DNA from: Enterococcus sp. CSURQ0835
GTDB lineage: Bacteria > Bacillota > Bacilli > Lactobacillales > Enterococcaceae
Direction: 5' to 3'
Length of the DNA: 32,527 bases
Assembly (NCBI RefSeq): GCF_902706605.1
Contig: NZ_CACSLH010000032.1
Coordinates: forward strand, 1 to 32,527
Shown here: positions 14,855 to 21,765 of the stretch, piece after piece
Layout: each line of letters opens with the position of its first letter
Position numbering within the stretch: the first letter of the stretch is position 1
The notes under the pieces: model-generated
What the model was told of the DNA's origin: nothing
What the model saw: the letters and a program-made list of their open reading frames with translations, nothing else
Database searches by the model: none
Made by a program: the position numbers and the translations under genes

Positions 14855-15196
14855 TTAGATCTTTTTACCATAATAACGCAAAGCGAGGTATTCAATTGGG
14901 ATAGCGAGCATCATAATATAAAACAGAATCTTAAAAACATCTTTGAGTAGAATGGTTGTGTGACTATTTTCTGCAAACATCATGTAGTAAACAGCTCCCA
15001 CAGAAACAAGAAAAGTAAATAGAAGGTAGTATTTTTGAACGATTCGATTCGCACTTAACTTAACGGTCTTCCAACGTTCATCATTTTTATATTCTAACTT
15101 TTTCTTTTTATTGAAACGTTCATTAGCAAGTAAAAAAGTGATCATAATTAATAGACAGATTAATCTGATCAGTGAATAGATCGTATAAGTATTCAT
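14855..15196 (-). CDS. three-helix membrane protein paired with XRE repressor
   Basis: A 113-residue membrane protein with helices near residues 5-23, 55-72 and 82-105. A strongly charged loop follows helix 1 (KKKKLEYKNDERWKTVKLSAN). The D-E-x-x-K stretch resembles the RYDELQKR element of the proteins encoded at 13508-14421. Its start lies two bases after the XRE stop, so the two genes are clearly one operon. I do not recognise a named family. A regulatory partnership with the XRE protein is inferred from the pairing. Confidence 0.72.
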   Translation of the reverse strand: MNTYTIYSLIRLICLLIMITFLLANERFNKKKKLEYKNDERWKTVKLSANRIVQKYYLLFTFLVSVGAVYYMMFAENSHTTILLKDVFKILFYIMMLAIPIEYLALRYYGKKI

Positions 15197-15198
15197 TT

Positions 15199-15402
15199 CT
15201 ATTCTTCCTCCTCCGGTCTAAATACTTTGGTGATGGGGACTTCAAAGGCTTTGGCAATCTTGAAAGCTAACTCCAGTGATGGAGTGTATTTGTATTTTTC
15301 AATTGAAATAACTGCTTGGCGAGAGATTCCAACGCGATGAGCGAGTTCAGCTTGAGTCCATTCACGTTCTGCTCGTAAGATCCGAATTCGATTCTTAATC
15401 AA
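15199..15402 (-). CDS. small XRE-family (Cro/C1-type) repressor
   Basis: A 67-residue helix-turn-helix protein: IKNRIRILRAEREWTQAELA (N-terminal helices), recognition region GISRQAVISIEKYKY, then TPSLELAFKIAKAFEVP. I place the start at TTG 15402-15400, with AAGGAG nine bases upstream. The upstream ATG at 15444 falls inside a large palindromic operator and would add 14 atypical residues. It is the first gene of a leftward unit with the membrane protein and perhaps the immunity-like gene. The 46-bp palindrome over its promoter suggests autoregulation. Confidence 0.88.
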   Translation of the reverse strand: MIKNRIRILRAEREWTQAELAHRVGISRQAVISIEKYKYTPSLELAFKIAKAFEVPITKVFRPEEEE

Positions 15403-15422
15403 TGTAATGAACTCCTTCCTAT

Positions 15423-15468
15423 ATGTAATGGATTGATTACACATTATAGTGTAATCAATCCATTACAT
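15423..15468. promoter_or_regulatory. 46-bp perfect palindromic operator
   Basis: Two perfectly complementary 20-bp arms (15423-15442 and 15449-15468) surround a 6-base centre. Each arm is itself a palindrome of the form GTAAT-N6-ATTAC (15425-15440 and 15451-15466). It covers the spacer, -10 box and start region of the leftward XRE promoter. The layout suggests two repressor dimers bound in tandem. Confidence 0.7.
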
Positions 15469-15476
15469 TTTGTAAA
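15448..15476 (-). promoter_or_regulatory. promoter of the leftward XRE module
   Basis: Read leftward: -35 TTTACA (15476-15471), 17 bases, -10 TACACT (15453-15448). A perfect TATAAT (15448-15443) at the palindrome centre is an alternative -10 but with a 22-base spacer. Confidence 0.5.
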
Positions 15477-15483
15477 GAAGAAA

Positions 15484-15510
15484 ATAAAAAAGTCTAACCT
15501 TAATTAGACT
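15484..15510 (-). terminator. terminator of the leftward 107-residue membrane protein gene
   Basis: AGTCTAA (15510-15504 leftward) pairs with TTAGACT (15497-15491), then a T run. The stem overlaps the stop codon region of the gene. Confidence 0.75.
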
Positions 15511-15823
15511 TTGGGAAGATTTTATTTTTTTGTTGTTCAATGACATTTGCCAAGGTATCACGGGTGTAGCGCGTAAAACTTTGTGCTCGTGGTAACAGCC
15601 AGAAATAACTGACAGTCGATAGCAACAGGCTAATCGTTAAATTTAATGCACTAAAATCTTGCCAGTTCGTTACGTTAATGATCAAAAGTAATAATGGAGC
15701 AAGTAAAAAAGTTAGTGTCACACACCATAAAGCAAAGACAAGTGAGATCCAAGCAATGACGATCCCGATCAAGATCAGATCAAGAAAAAGAATGCTCAAC
15801 AAGGCGAGATAATTGATTTTCAT
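15500..15823 (-). CDS. small membrane protein of unknown function
   Basis: A 107-residue protein with hydrophobic helices near residues 5-25, 28-48 and 60-76, followed by a charged C-terminal tail of about 30 residues (RAQSFTRYTRDTLANVIEQQ and onward) that is probably cytosolic. I do not recognise a family. The start ATG follows GAGGA at normal spacing, and a TATAAT lies about 30 bases upstream at 15858-15853. It forms a single-gene leftward unit upstream of the XRE module and is separated from it by a terminator. Confidence 0.62.
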   Translation of the reverse strand: MKINYLALLSILFLDLILIGIVIAWISLVFALWCVTLTFLLAPLLLLIINVTNWQDFSALNLTISLLLSTVSYFWLLPRAQSFTRYTRDTLANVIEQQKNKIFPKSN

Positions 15824-16178
15824 AAGCGGTCCTCGTTTCTGTGATTGTCTTCATTATACTTGAAGTACGTCAAGCGAAACCTCCGTCTTCCGATGTAAGT
15901 TTTTTGCTGTAAAAAAGTTTTTAACCGCTTGTCAGTAGTAGATTGAAAAATTTATTTTATTGTCCTGGACTAATCGTTTTCCGCTTTAGATGACCTTCAC
16001 AGCTCTTATTCCTGAAATAATGTGTTACTTTACTGAAAGATGGTTTTAAAATGTGGGTCTTTTTGAGTCCCTTTGCTAGCGTTTCAAAAGAAGTGACGCT
16101 ACAATAAAATTGCATTTCGGGGTTGTTGGTGATTCAAATTATTGTAACCGCTTACTAAAAAGGAGAGGGCGAGTTGTG
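15824..16178. other. intergenic region between divergent units (membrane protein gene and acoR)
   Basis: No gene is seen. It contains the leftward -10 box TATAAT (15858-15853), a TAGCGT-N13-ACGCTA inverted repeat (16077-16101) ending at a possible rightward -10 TACAAT (16100-16105), and a cre box (16142-16156) just before the acoR ribosome binding site. No matching -35 box is clear for acoR. Confidence 0.45.
16142..16156 (+). promoter_or_regulatory. cre box (CcpA site) upstream of acoR
   Basis: TTGTAACCGCTTACT fits WTGNAANCGNWNNCW at all positions. It lies about 20 bases before the start codon, downstream of the presumed promoter, where CcpA would act as a roadblock. This would put the aco genes under carbon catabolite repression through their activator. 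Confidence 0.62.
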
Positions 16179-17957
16179 ATGAAGGTAGTGACAAAAGCAC
16201 AGTGGCAAATGTTTGTCGATCCACAAAAAAGTTCAGGCTTAGGTTTGTTGAATGAAGTCGATCTGCCTAATGCTATCAAAAATTCTTGGCTGCGTAGTAA
16301 AAAACAACGAGTAGATCCATATCGAGTTGAAAATAAGTTGTTGAAAGGACGAGCATTGCAACAAAAGATTCAGCGTAATGAGGTGATCGTCCAGTTGTTT
16401 AAATCGGAGATCGAACGGTTTGCCCGTTACCATACGATGGTCGAACCGTTGTTTGTGTTAACGGATCTGGATGGAGTGATTTTATATCGCGCCGGTCACC
16501 ACACGATGTTGGATTCAGCCAATCAAATCGCATTTCGTGAAGGCAATCGCTGGAATGAAGCGACCGTTGGAACGAACGCGATCGCGCTTGCTTTAATGGA
16601 CAATCGTTCGAGTTGTGTTTTAGGATTGCAGCATTACAATTTGACTTCACATGCTTGGAATTGTTGGGCGACGCCGATTTTTGATCGGGGTGAGCCGGTC
16701 GCTGTGATTGATCTGTCTTCGCAACGCTTACCGGAAAATGGGATTGGGGAATTGATGACTTTTGTCGAACTGATCGGTGAGAATATCAGTTTGAAGCTGA
16801 CTCAGTATGCGTTAGCAAAAGATCAGTTGTTGTTTCAGTATGTCGCAGAAAATCCGCGCGTTGCCGCAGTGTTGGACCAGACTGGACGAGTTGTCAAAGC
16901 GGATTTGAATCTTCGTTTGTGTGGCGTAAAGACTGGCAGTCAGGTCACTGCGGATGCCTTGCAAGTCGAGACACAAATTTATCAAAAACAAGCTCTGATC
17001 AAAGAAGGGCAATTGATTGGCTATACGTTGCAGACTGTTGAACCGCAATTCATTTATCGGGGCGTCGCAACGCAAAATGATCAGATGAAACAAACGTTAC
17101 AAGATGCTAATGCGTTAGCCAAAAGTGATCTGCCAGTCCATATCCATGGTGAGACCGGAGCGGGCAAAGAAAGTTTAGCTTGTGCGATCCATGAAAATTC
17201 CGCCTTTGCTAAAGGACCGCTGATTGCTGTCAACTGTGGGGCATTAAGTGAACAATTATTAGAAAGTGAATTGTTCGGTTATGCTGCTGGTGCGTTTACT
17301 GACGCGAAAAAAAGTGGTTACCCTGGAAAATTGATCCAAGCAGATGGCGGCACACTCTTTTTAGATGAGATCGACAGTATGAGTTTTCGTATGCAGCAGT
17401 TGTTACTGCGGGTCTTAGAAGAAAAAAAAGTCACCCCACTGGGAAGTGAAACTGCTCAAGAGACGAACTTCCGGTTAGTCAGTGCAAGCAATCGTGATTT
17501 AAAAGCTTTGGTCCGCGAAGGTAAATTTCGAAAAGATCTGTATTATCGGATTTTCGTTGGTGTGTTGGAGTTGCCGCCTTTGCGAGACCGAAAGGAAGAC
17601 TTGACCTGTTTGATCGCTGAATTTGCTAAAGAAAAGAATTGGGACCCGCCGTGGCTTTCAACCGTTATTCCGCTATTTGCCGAATATGATTGGGAAGGCA
17701 ATATCCGCGAGTTGCGCAACGTTTTAGAACGTGTGCTAGCTTTTTATCCAGATAACGCGCCAACCGCAGCTGATATTCGCCGCTTGATCCAGATCGGTAG
17801 CTTACAATTGAAGACCACCACTACAAATGAAGAAAAATCCACCCTCCTCCACGCTTTACGGAAAAATCAATTTCGCATGGCCAAGACCGCCGAAGATCTC
17901 GGCATTTCCCGTAGCACATTGTATCGAAAACTAAAACAATATGAGATTGAAATTTAA
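16179..17957 (+). CDS. acoR: AcoR-like sigma-54-dependent transcriptional activator
   Basis: An enhancer-binding activator of 592 residues for the adjacent dehydrogenase operon. Residues about 55-200 form a GAF-type sensor region (LFVLTDLDGVILYRAG, WNEATVGTNAIALAL). Residues about 300-525 form the AAA+ domain, with Walker A GETGAGKE (324-331), the sigma-54 contact loop at 371-376 and Walker B GGTLFLDEID. A Fis-type helix-turn-helix ends the protein (TAEDLGISRSTLYRKLKQYEI). The contact loop reads GAFTDA rather than the usual GAFTGA (Asp375). The ATG at 16179 follows GGAGAGGG; a GTG one codon earlier is also possible. It has its own terminator. Confidence 0.88.
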   Translation: MKVVTKAQWQMFVDPQKSSGLGLLNEVDLPNAIKNSWLRSKKQRVDPYRVENKLLKGRALQQKIQRNEVIVQLFKSEIERFARYHTMVEPLFVLTDLDGVILYRAGHHTMLDSANQIAFREGNRWNEATVGTNAIALALMDNRSSCVLGLQHYNLTSHAWNCWATPIFDRGEPVAVIDLSSQRLPENGIGELMTFVELIGENISLKLTQYALAKDQLLFQYVAENPRVAAVLDQTGRVVKADLNLRLCGVKTGSQVTADALQVETQIYQKQALIKEGQLIGYTLQTVEPQFIYRGVATQNDQMKQTLQDANALAKSDLPVHIHGETGAGKESLACAIHENSAFAKGPLIAVNCGALSEQLLESELFGYAAGAFTDAKKSGYPGKLIQADGGTLFLDEIDSMSFRMQQLLLRVLEEKKVTPLGSETAQETNFRLVSASNRDLKALVREGKFRKDLYYRIFVGVLELPPLRDRKEDLTCLIAEFAKEKNWDPPWLSTVIPLFAEYDWEGNIRELRNVLERVLAFYPDNAPTAADIRRLIQIGSLQLKTTTTNEEKSTLLHALRKNQFRMAKTAEDLGISRSTLYRKLKQYEIEI

Positions 17958-17985
17958 AAGCGGGACTGCGTGTCTCGCTTTTTTT
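17958..17985 (+). terminator. terminator of acoR
   Basis: AAGCGGGAC (17958-17966) pairs with GTCTCGCTT (17972-17980, one G-T wobble), then a T run. It separates acoR from the dehydrogenase operon. Confidence 0.83.
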
Positions 17986-18052
17986 AGCTTAATCCACCTA
18001 ATGACATTAAAAAAGTCAGTCTCAGTCCGATTGAAAAATGATGTTTCACTGC

Positions 18053-18090
18053 TTGCAACAACTTGACACATTTTGTTGCAAAAGAGTGTC
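18053..18090. promoter_or_regulatory. candidate upstream activator sites for AcoR
   Basis: TTGCAACA-N13-TGTTGCAA (18053-18081) interleaves with GACAC (18065-18069) and GTGTC (18086-18090). They lie roughly 80-115 bases before the expected start point, the usual place for enhancer-binding-protein sites. Which repeat AcoR reads cannot be told from the sequence. Confidence 0.5.
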
Positions 18091-18111
18091 TCAGCTGAAA
18101 GGAAAAGTGTT

Positions 18112-18136
18112 AAACGCTTTGAGATTACAAGCGTTT
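18112..18136. promoter_or_regulatory. inverted repeat AAACGCTT-N9-AAGCGTTT
   Basis: Perfect 8-bp arms (18112-18119 and 18129-18136) end six bases before the sigma-54 -24 element. The sequence resembles half cre sites but does not meet the full consensus. It may be a second regulator site or aid DNA bending. Confidence 0.4.
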
Positions 18137-18141
18137 TATTT

Positions 18142-18157
18142 TGGCATGTAACTTGCT
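18142..18157 (+). promoter_or_regulatory. sigma-54 (-24/-12) promoter of the aco operon
   Basis: TGGCATGTAACTTGCT keeps the invariant GG (18143-18144) and GC (18155-18156) ten bases apart. It differs from the TGGCACG-N4-TTGCW consensus at one position only. Transcription would start near 18168. Placement between acoR and the dehydrogenase genes agrees with the AcoR family. Confidence 0.8.
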
Positions 18158-18236
18158 TAACTAAAGGCGAGAACCAGTTGAATCCTAAACAAGCCACAGA
18201 TGTAATCAGCTTAAATTGGAAAAGGAGGGAATTAGA

Positions 18237-19577
18237 TTGTATGACGTAGCAATTATTGGAGCGGGGCCTGGCGGATATGTTGCCGCTTTGCGAGCCGCTC
18301 AATTAGGGAAGAAAGTAGTCGTCATCGAAAAAAATTTTGTTGGCGGTACGTGTTTGAATGTCGGCTGTATTCCATCCAAAACTTTTTTGGAACACGCTCA
18401 TTGGATGACCGCTATCAAACAAGCGAGTCAATTCGGGATCAAAACCGAAGTCGCAGCGATCGATTTTCCGGCATTAGTCGAACGCAAAAACACCGTTGTC
18501 GCGACATTACGCGGTGGTGTGGAAAATTTGTTCAAAAAAAATAAAGTTACTTTGTTAAAAGGTGAAGCAAGCTTCATCGGAAAAAAATTATATGTTGATA
18601 ATCAACTGGTTCAAGCAACCGATGTGATCCTCGCAACTGGGTCACAGCCGTTCGTTCCGCCTATCAATGGGCTGGATCAGATTTCTTATGATACGACGGA
18701 TACCTTTTTTGCCCAGACGGAGTTGCCTAAAAAACAAGTCATCATCGGCGGCGGTGTGATCGCAGTCGAGTTGGCATTTGCTTTGGCACCACTGGGGGTC
18801 GATACAACGATCGTTGAAGTTGCGTCGGATATCTTGTTGACCGAAGATGAAACGGCGCGTGAGCTGGTGAAAGCCGCTCTGCTTAAATTAGGTGTCAAGA
18901 TCCACATCGCCGCTCAGATCAAAGACGTTCAACCAAATCAAGTCTTACTAAACGACGAAGCTCTCTCCTTCGACCATTTACTGGTTGCAACGGGGCGGCG
19001 TGCGGATCTGACTTTAGCCAAACAACTCGGGTTGGCATTAGAAAAAGACCGCTTTGTTCAGGTCGATGCCCACTACCAAACGAGTCAGAGTCATGTATAT
19101 GCGATTGGGGATTTGATCAACAGTTATCAACTAGCACATGTTGCTAGCGAAGAAGGTCGGATCTTAGTGGAACATCTGGCTGGTTTCCATGAAAAAACGT
19201 ATGATGCCACACGTATTCCTCGATGTGTCTACAGTACGCCAGAGATCGCGTCCGTGGGATTGACTGAAGACGAAAGTAAAGCGGCAGACGCTAAGCTGAA
19301 AGTCGTGGAATTACCTTATATCACCAATGCCAAAGCGTTGACGCAAGGCGCGACAGATGGCTTGATCAAACTATTTGTCGGTTCGAAGTATCAAGAAATC
19401 TTAGGTGCTGTGATTTGTGGAGAACATGCGACTGAATTGATCCACACGGTATTAGCTACGATGGAAGCAGAAGGAACGGCAAATGAACTCTCACAAATGG
19501 TCTTCGCTCATCCGACTCTATCTGAAATCATCGGGGAAACAGCTAAGAAGAGTATCTTCAAAGCGATCCACGAATAA
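18237..19577 (+). CDS. acoL: dihydrolipoyl dehydrogenase (E3)
   Basis: A flavoprotein of 446 residues that reoxidises the dihydrolipoyl arm of E2 and passes electrons to NAD+. It has the FAD motif IIGAGPGGYVAALRAA (6-21), the redox disulfide GGTCLNVGCIPSK, the NAD-binding IIGGGVIAVELA, an FAD-contact motif (VYAIGDL) and the catalytic HPTLSEIIGE near the C-terminus. The start is TTG at 18237, with AAGGAGGG seven bases upstream; an in-frame TTG at 18216 precedes that site and is unlikely. It is the first gene after the sigma-54 promoter. E3 at the head of the operon differs from the Bacillus order acoA-B-C-L. Confidence 0.92.
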   Translation: MYDVAIIGAGPGGYVAALRAAQLGKKVVVIEKNFVGGTCLNVGCIPSKTFLEHAHWMTAIKQASQFGIKTEVAAIDFPALVERKNTVVATLRGGVENLFKKNKVTLLKGEASFIGKKLYVDNQLVQATDVILATGSQPFVPPINGLDQISYDTTDTFFAQTELPKKQVIIGGGVIAVELAFALAPLGVDTTIVEVASDILLTEDETARELVKAALLKLGVKIHIAAQIKDVQPNQVLLNDEALSFDHLLVATGRRADLTLAKQLGLALEKDRFVQVDAHYQTSQSHVYAIGDLINSYQLAHVASEEGRILVEHLAGFHEKTYDATRIPRCVYSTPEIASVGLTEDESKAADAKLKVVELPYITNAKALTQGATDGLIKLFVGSKYQEILGAVICGEHATELIHTVLATMEAEGTANELSQMVFAHPTLSEIIGETAKKSIFKAIHE

Positions 19578-19603
19578 AATTTTAACTTTAATCCGAAGAA
19601 GGA
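19572..19603 (+). repeat. 32-bp direct repeat, copy 1 (acoL end)
   Basis: An exact copy of 19714-19745, starting GAATAAAATTTTAAC and ending AGAAGGA. It includes the last codon and stop of acoL. Copies are offset by 142 bases. Confidence 0.85.
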
Positions 19604-19713
19604 TGCCAGTTCCTCTTATCCGTTTAGTTCGCTAATTTAAAACTATTCGTGACTGTAAGGTAACGAAGTGAAGTAGTGGAATGGTATACGGCCTGAGTAT
19701 CAGCAAAAATTTT
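19604..19713. other. 110-bp segment between the direct repeats
   Basis: No gene is evident. It has no visible terminal inverted repeats. An open frame of 12 codons starts at an ATG inside it and ends at the GAATAA of repeat copy 2, in the same phase as the acoL end. It may be an insertion, the remnant of a deleted gene, or a partial tandem duplication that has diverged. Confidence 0.4.
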
Positions 19714-19745
19714 GAATAAAATTTTAACTTTAATCCGAAGAAGGA
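19714..19745 (+). repeat. 32-bp direct repeat, copy 2 (acoA leader)
   Basis: Identical to 19572-19603. It supplies the AAGAAGGA part of the acoA ribosome binding site (AAGAAGGAGGAA), so copy 2 is functional sequence. Confidence 0.85.
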
Positions 19746-19755
19746 GGAATTTATC

Positions 19756-20712
19756 ATGGAAAAAGAAACGGCTCGTTGGGCTTATCAAACGATGCAAGAT
19801 ATCCGCCATTTTGAAAACATGCTCCACCGTAATTTTACAAAAGGTGAGATCCCTGGCTTCGTTCATTTGTACGCCGGTGAAGAAGCGGTGGCAACGGGTG
19901 TGTGTGCCCATTTATCAAAAGAAGATCAAATCACCAGTACTCACCGTGGGCATGGTCATTGTATCGCCAAAGGTTGTGATTTGAATGGCATGATGGCTGA
20001 GATCTACGGCAAAGCGACTGGTTTGTGTAAAGGAAAAGGTGGCTCAATGCACATCGCGGATATGGACCTTGGCATGATGGGAGCAAATGGGATCGTTGGT
20101 GGTGGTTTTTCAATCGCAAATGGAGCAGCTTTACGGAACAAATATTTAAAGACGGATAATGTTTCGATTTGTTTCTTTGGTGATGGCGCATCCAATGAAG
20201 GAAATTTCCACGAATCAATGAATATGGCTTCGATTTGGAAATTACCAATCGTTTTTGTCTGCGAAAACAACCAATTCGCTGAAGCAACACCGCAATGGTA
20301 TGCCTCTGCTTCTAAAACGATCGCTGAACGGGCCGCAGCTTACAACATGCCTGGTGTGACTGTCGACGGGAAAGATCTAGTGGCTGTATATGAAGCAGCT
20401 GGTGAAGCAATCGACCGGGCACGTCGTGGTGAAGGACCAACGTTAATCGAATGCAAGACGTATCGAAACTACGGCCACTTCGAAGGCGATGAACAAAAAT
20501 ATAAAGCGCCTGATGGTCCGGAAAAAGAATGGGCCGATGTCGATTGCTTAACTGTTTTCCATGACGAAGCATTGAAACAAAAATTATTGACTGAAGAAGA
20601 AATGAAAACGATGGAACAAACGGCCGTCGAAAAAGTTGAACAAGCTGTTGAGTTTGCAAAAAATAGTCCAGTGCCAAGTCCAGAAGCTTTACTGGAAGAT
20701 GTCTTTGCATAA
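19756..20712 (+). CDS. acoA: acetoin dehydrogenase-type E1 component, alpha subunit
   Basis: A thiamine-diphosphate-dependent 2-oxoacid/acetoin dehydrogenase subunit of 318 residues, forming an alpha2-beta2 E1 with the next gene's product. Visible are the His-rich THRGHGHCIAKG region, KGGSMHIAD and the ThDP/Mg motif that begins GDGASNEGNFHESMN and ends with ENN about 30 residues on. Length and the MHIADMDLGMMGANGIVGG stretch fit AcoA rather than the larger pyruvate dehydrogenase alpha subunits. The start ATG follows AAGGAGGAA. The substrate could be acetoin or another small 2-oxo compound; acetoin is favoured by the AcoR-like, sigma-54-controlled context. Confidence 0.9.
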   Translation: MEKETARWAYQTMQDIRHFENMLHRNFTKGEIPGFVHLYAGEEAVATGVCAHLSKEDQITSTHRGHGHCIAKGCDLNGMMAEIYGKATGLCKGKGGSMHIADMDLGMMGANGIVGGGFSIANGAALRNKYLKTDNVSICFFGDGASNEGNFHESMNMASIWKLPIVFVCENNQFAEATPQWYASASKTIAERAAAYNMPGVTVDGKDLVAVYEAAGEAIDRARRGEGPTLIECKTYRNYGHFEGDEQKYKAPDGPEKEWADVDCLTVFHDEALKQKLLTEEEMKTMEQTAVEKVEQAVEFAKNSPVPSPEALLEDVFA

Positions 20713-20729
20713 AAAAGGAGGAGAACAAA

Positions 20730-21761
20730 ATGGCTAGAAGATTAACCTTTATGGGTGCGATCAATGAAGCGTTGAAGACTGCCATGAAAGAAGACGACAA
20801 GATCATTTTATTCGGTGAAGACATCGCTGGCGGCCGCGACACGAAACATTTAGCAAACAAACAGAGTGCATGGGGCGGTGTTATGGGTGTCACAAAAGGC
20901 TTGCTGGAAGAATTTGGAACAGAACGCGTCATCGATACACCGATCTCTGAACTAGGGTATTTGGGTGCGGCTGTTGGTGCGGCTGCGACTGGCCTTCATC
21001 CCGTGCCAGAGATCATGTTCAATGATTTCTTAGGCTTTTGTTTGGATGCACTACTAACACAAGGTTCTAAGATGCGGTACATGTTCGGTGGTAAAGCCAG
21101 CATCCCAATGACGATGCGGACGATGCACGGGGCTGGCGCTTCTGCTGCAGGTCAGCATTCCGGCTCTTATTATGGCTTACTTGGGGCGATTCCTGGGATC
21201 AAAGTGGTTGTCCCTTCGACGCCCTACAATGCAAAAGGCTTATTATTGTCAGCTTTAAAAGAACCAAATATCGTCGTCTTTTCTGAAGACAAGACATTGT
21301 ATTCATTGAAAGGAGACGTGCCAGAAGAAGCGTATACGATTGAAATCGGAAAAGCTCAGATCGTTACAGAAGGAACGGATTTGACGATCGTTTCGATTGG
21401 GAAGATGTTGTATGTCGCGCAAGCCGTGCAAGAAGAATTAGCAAAATTCGGTATCAGTGTTGAAGTAATCGATCTACTGACTGTTGCGCCTTGGGATCAA
21501 GAAACAGTAATTGAGTCAGTGAAAAAAACTGGTCGCTTGATCGTGATCGATGAAGCTAATCCGCATAACAATACCGCGACTGATATCGCGAGCGTCGTAG
21601 GAAAAACGGCTTTTGATTATCTTGATGCACCGATCCAAACTGTCTGTGCACCAAATACACCGGTTCCGTTTGCGACGAATTTGGAACAACTTTATCTACC
21701 ATCAAAAGAACGGGTATTAGCAGAGGCTGACAGTGTGATCTTTGATTTGAAACGGGGGTGA
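20730..21761 (+). CDS. acoB: acetoin dehydrogenase-type E1 component, beta subunit
   Basis: The 343-residue partner of AcoA. The N-terminal pyrimidine-binding domain contains LFGEDIAGG, DTPISELGYLGAAVGAAATGLHP (start of motif near residue 70) and the conserved MRTMHGAGASAAGQHSGSYYG region. The C-terminal domain (about 205-343) has the transketolase fold used for E2 docking, with VIDLLTVAPWDQETV and LIVIDEANP. It binds the aminopyrimidine ring of thiamine diphosphate and helps attach E1 to the E2 core. The start ATG follows AAAAGGAGGAG, 17 bases after acoA, and the E2 gene begins four bases after its stop. Length is standard. Confidence 0.92.
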   Translation: MARRLTFMGAINEALKTAMKEDDKIILFGEDIAGGRDTKHLANKQSAWGGVMGVTKGLLEEFGTERVIDTPISELGYLGAAVGAAATGLHPVPEIMFNDFLGFCLDALLTQGSKMRYMFGGKASIPMTMRTMHGAGASAAGQHSGSYYGLLGAIPGIKVVVPSTPYNAKGLLLSALKEPNIVVFSEDKTLYSLKGDVPEEAYTIEIGKAQIVTEGTDLTIVSIGKMLYVAQAVQEELAKFGISVEVIDLLTVAPWDQETVIESVKKTGRLIVIDEANPHNNTATDIASVVGKTAFDYLDAPIQTVCAPNTPVPFATNLEQLYLPSKERVLAEADSVIFDLKRG

Positions 21762-21765
21762 GGAA

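Noticed and set aside
15199-15444. Longer XRE protein starting at ATG 15444
   Set aside because: The start lies inside the palindromic operator and downstream of it an AAGGAG site serves the TTG at 15402. The shorter form matches family length.
16072-16087. Possible cre box TTTGCTAGCGTTTCAA near acoR
   Set aside because: It deviates from WTGNAANCGNWNNCW on both strands, unlike the site at 16142.
18112-18136. Inverted repeat AAACGCTT/AAGCGTTT as a terminator
   Set aside because: It lies within the promoter region after the acoR terminator and has only a short T stretch interrupted by A before the -24 element.
19572-19745. Transposon insertion with target-site duplication
   Set aside because: A 32-bp duplication is much longer than usual, and the 110-bp segment has no terminal inverted repeats or transposase fragment.
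20312-20932. 206-codon open frame opposite acoA/acoB
   Set aside because: It is antisense across two conserved E1 genes, and its protein resembles no family.
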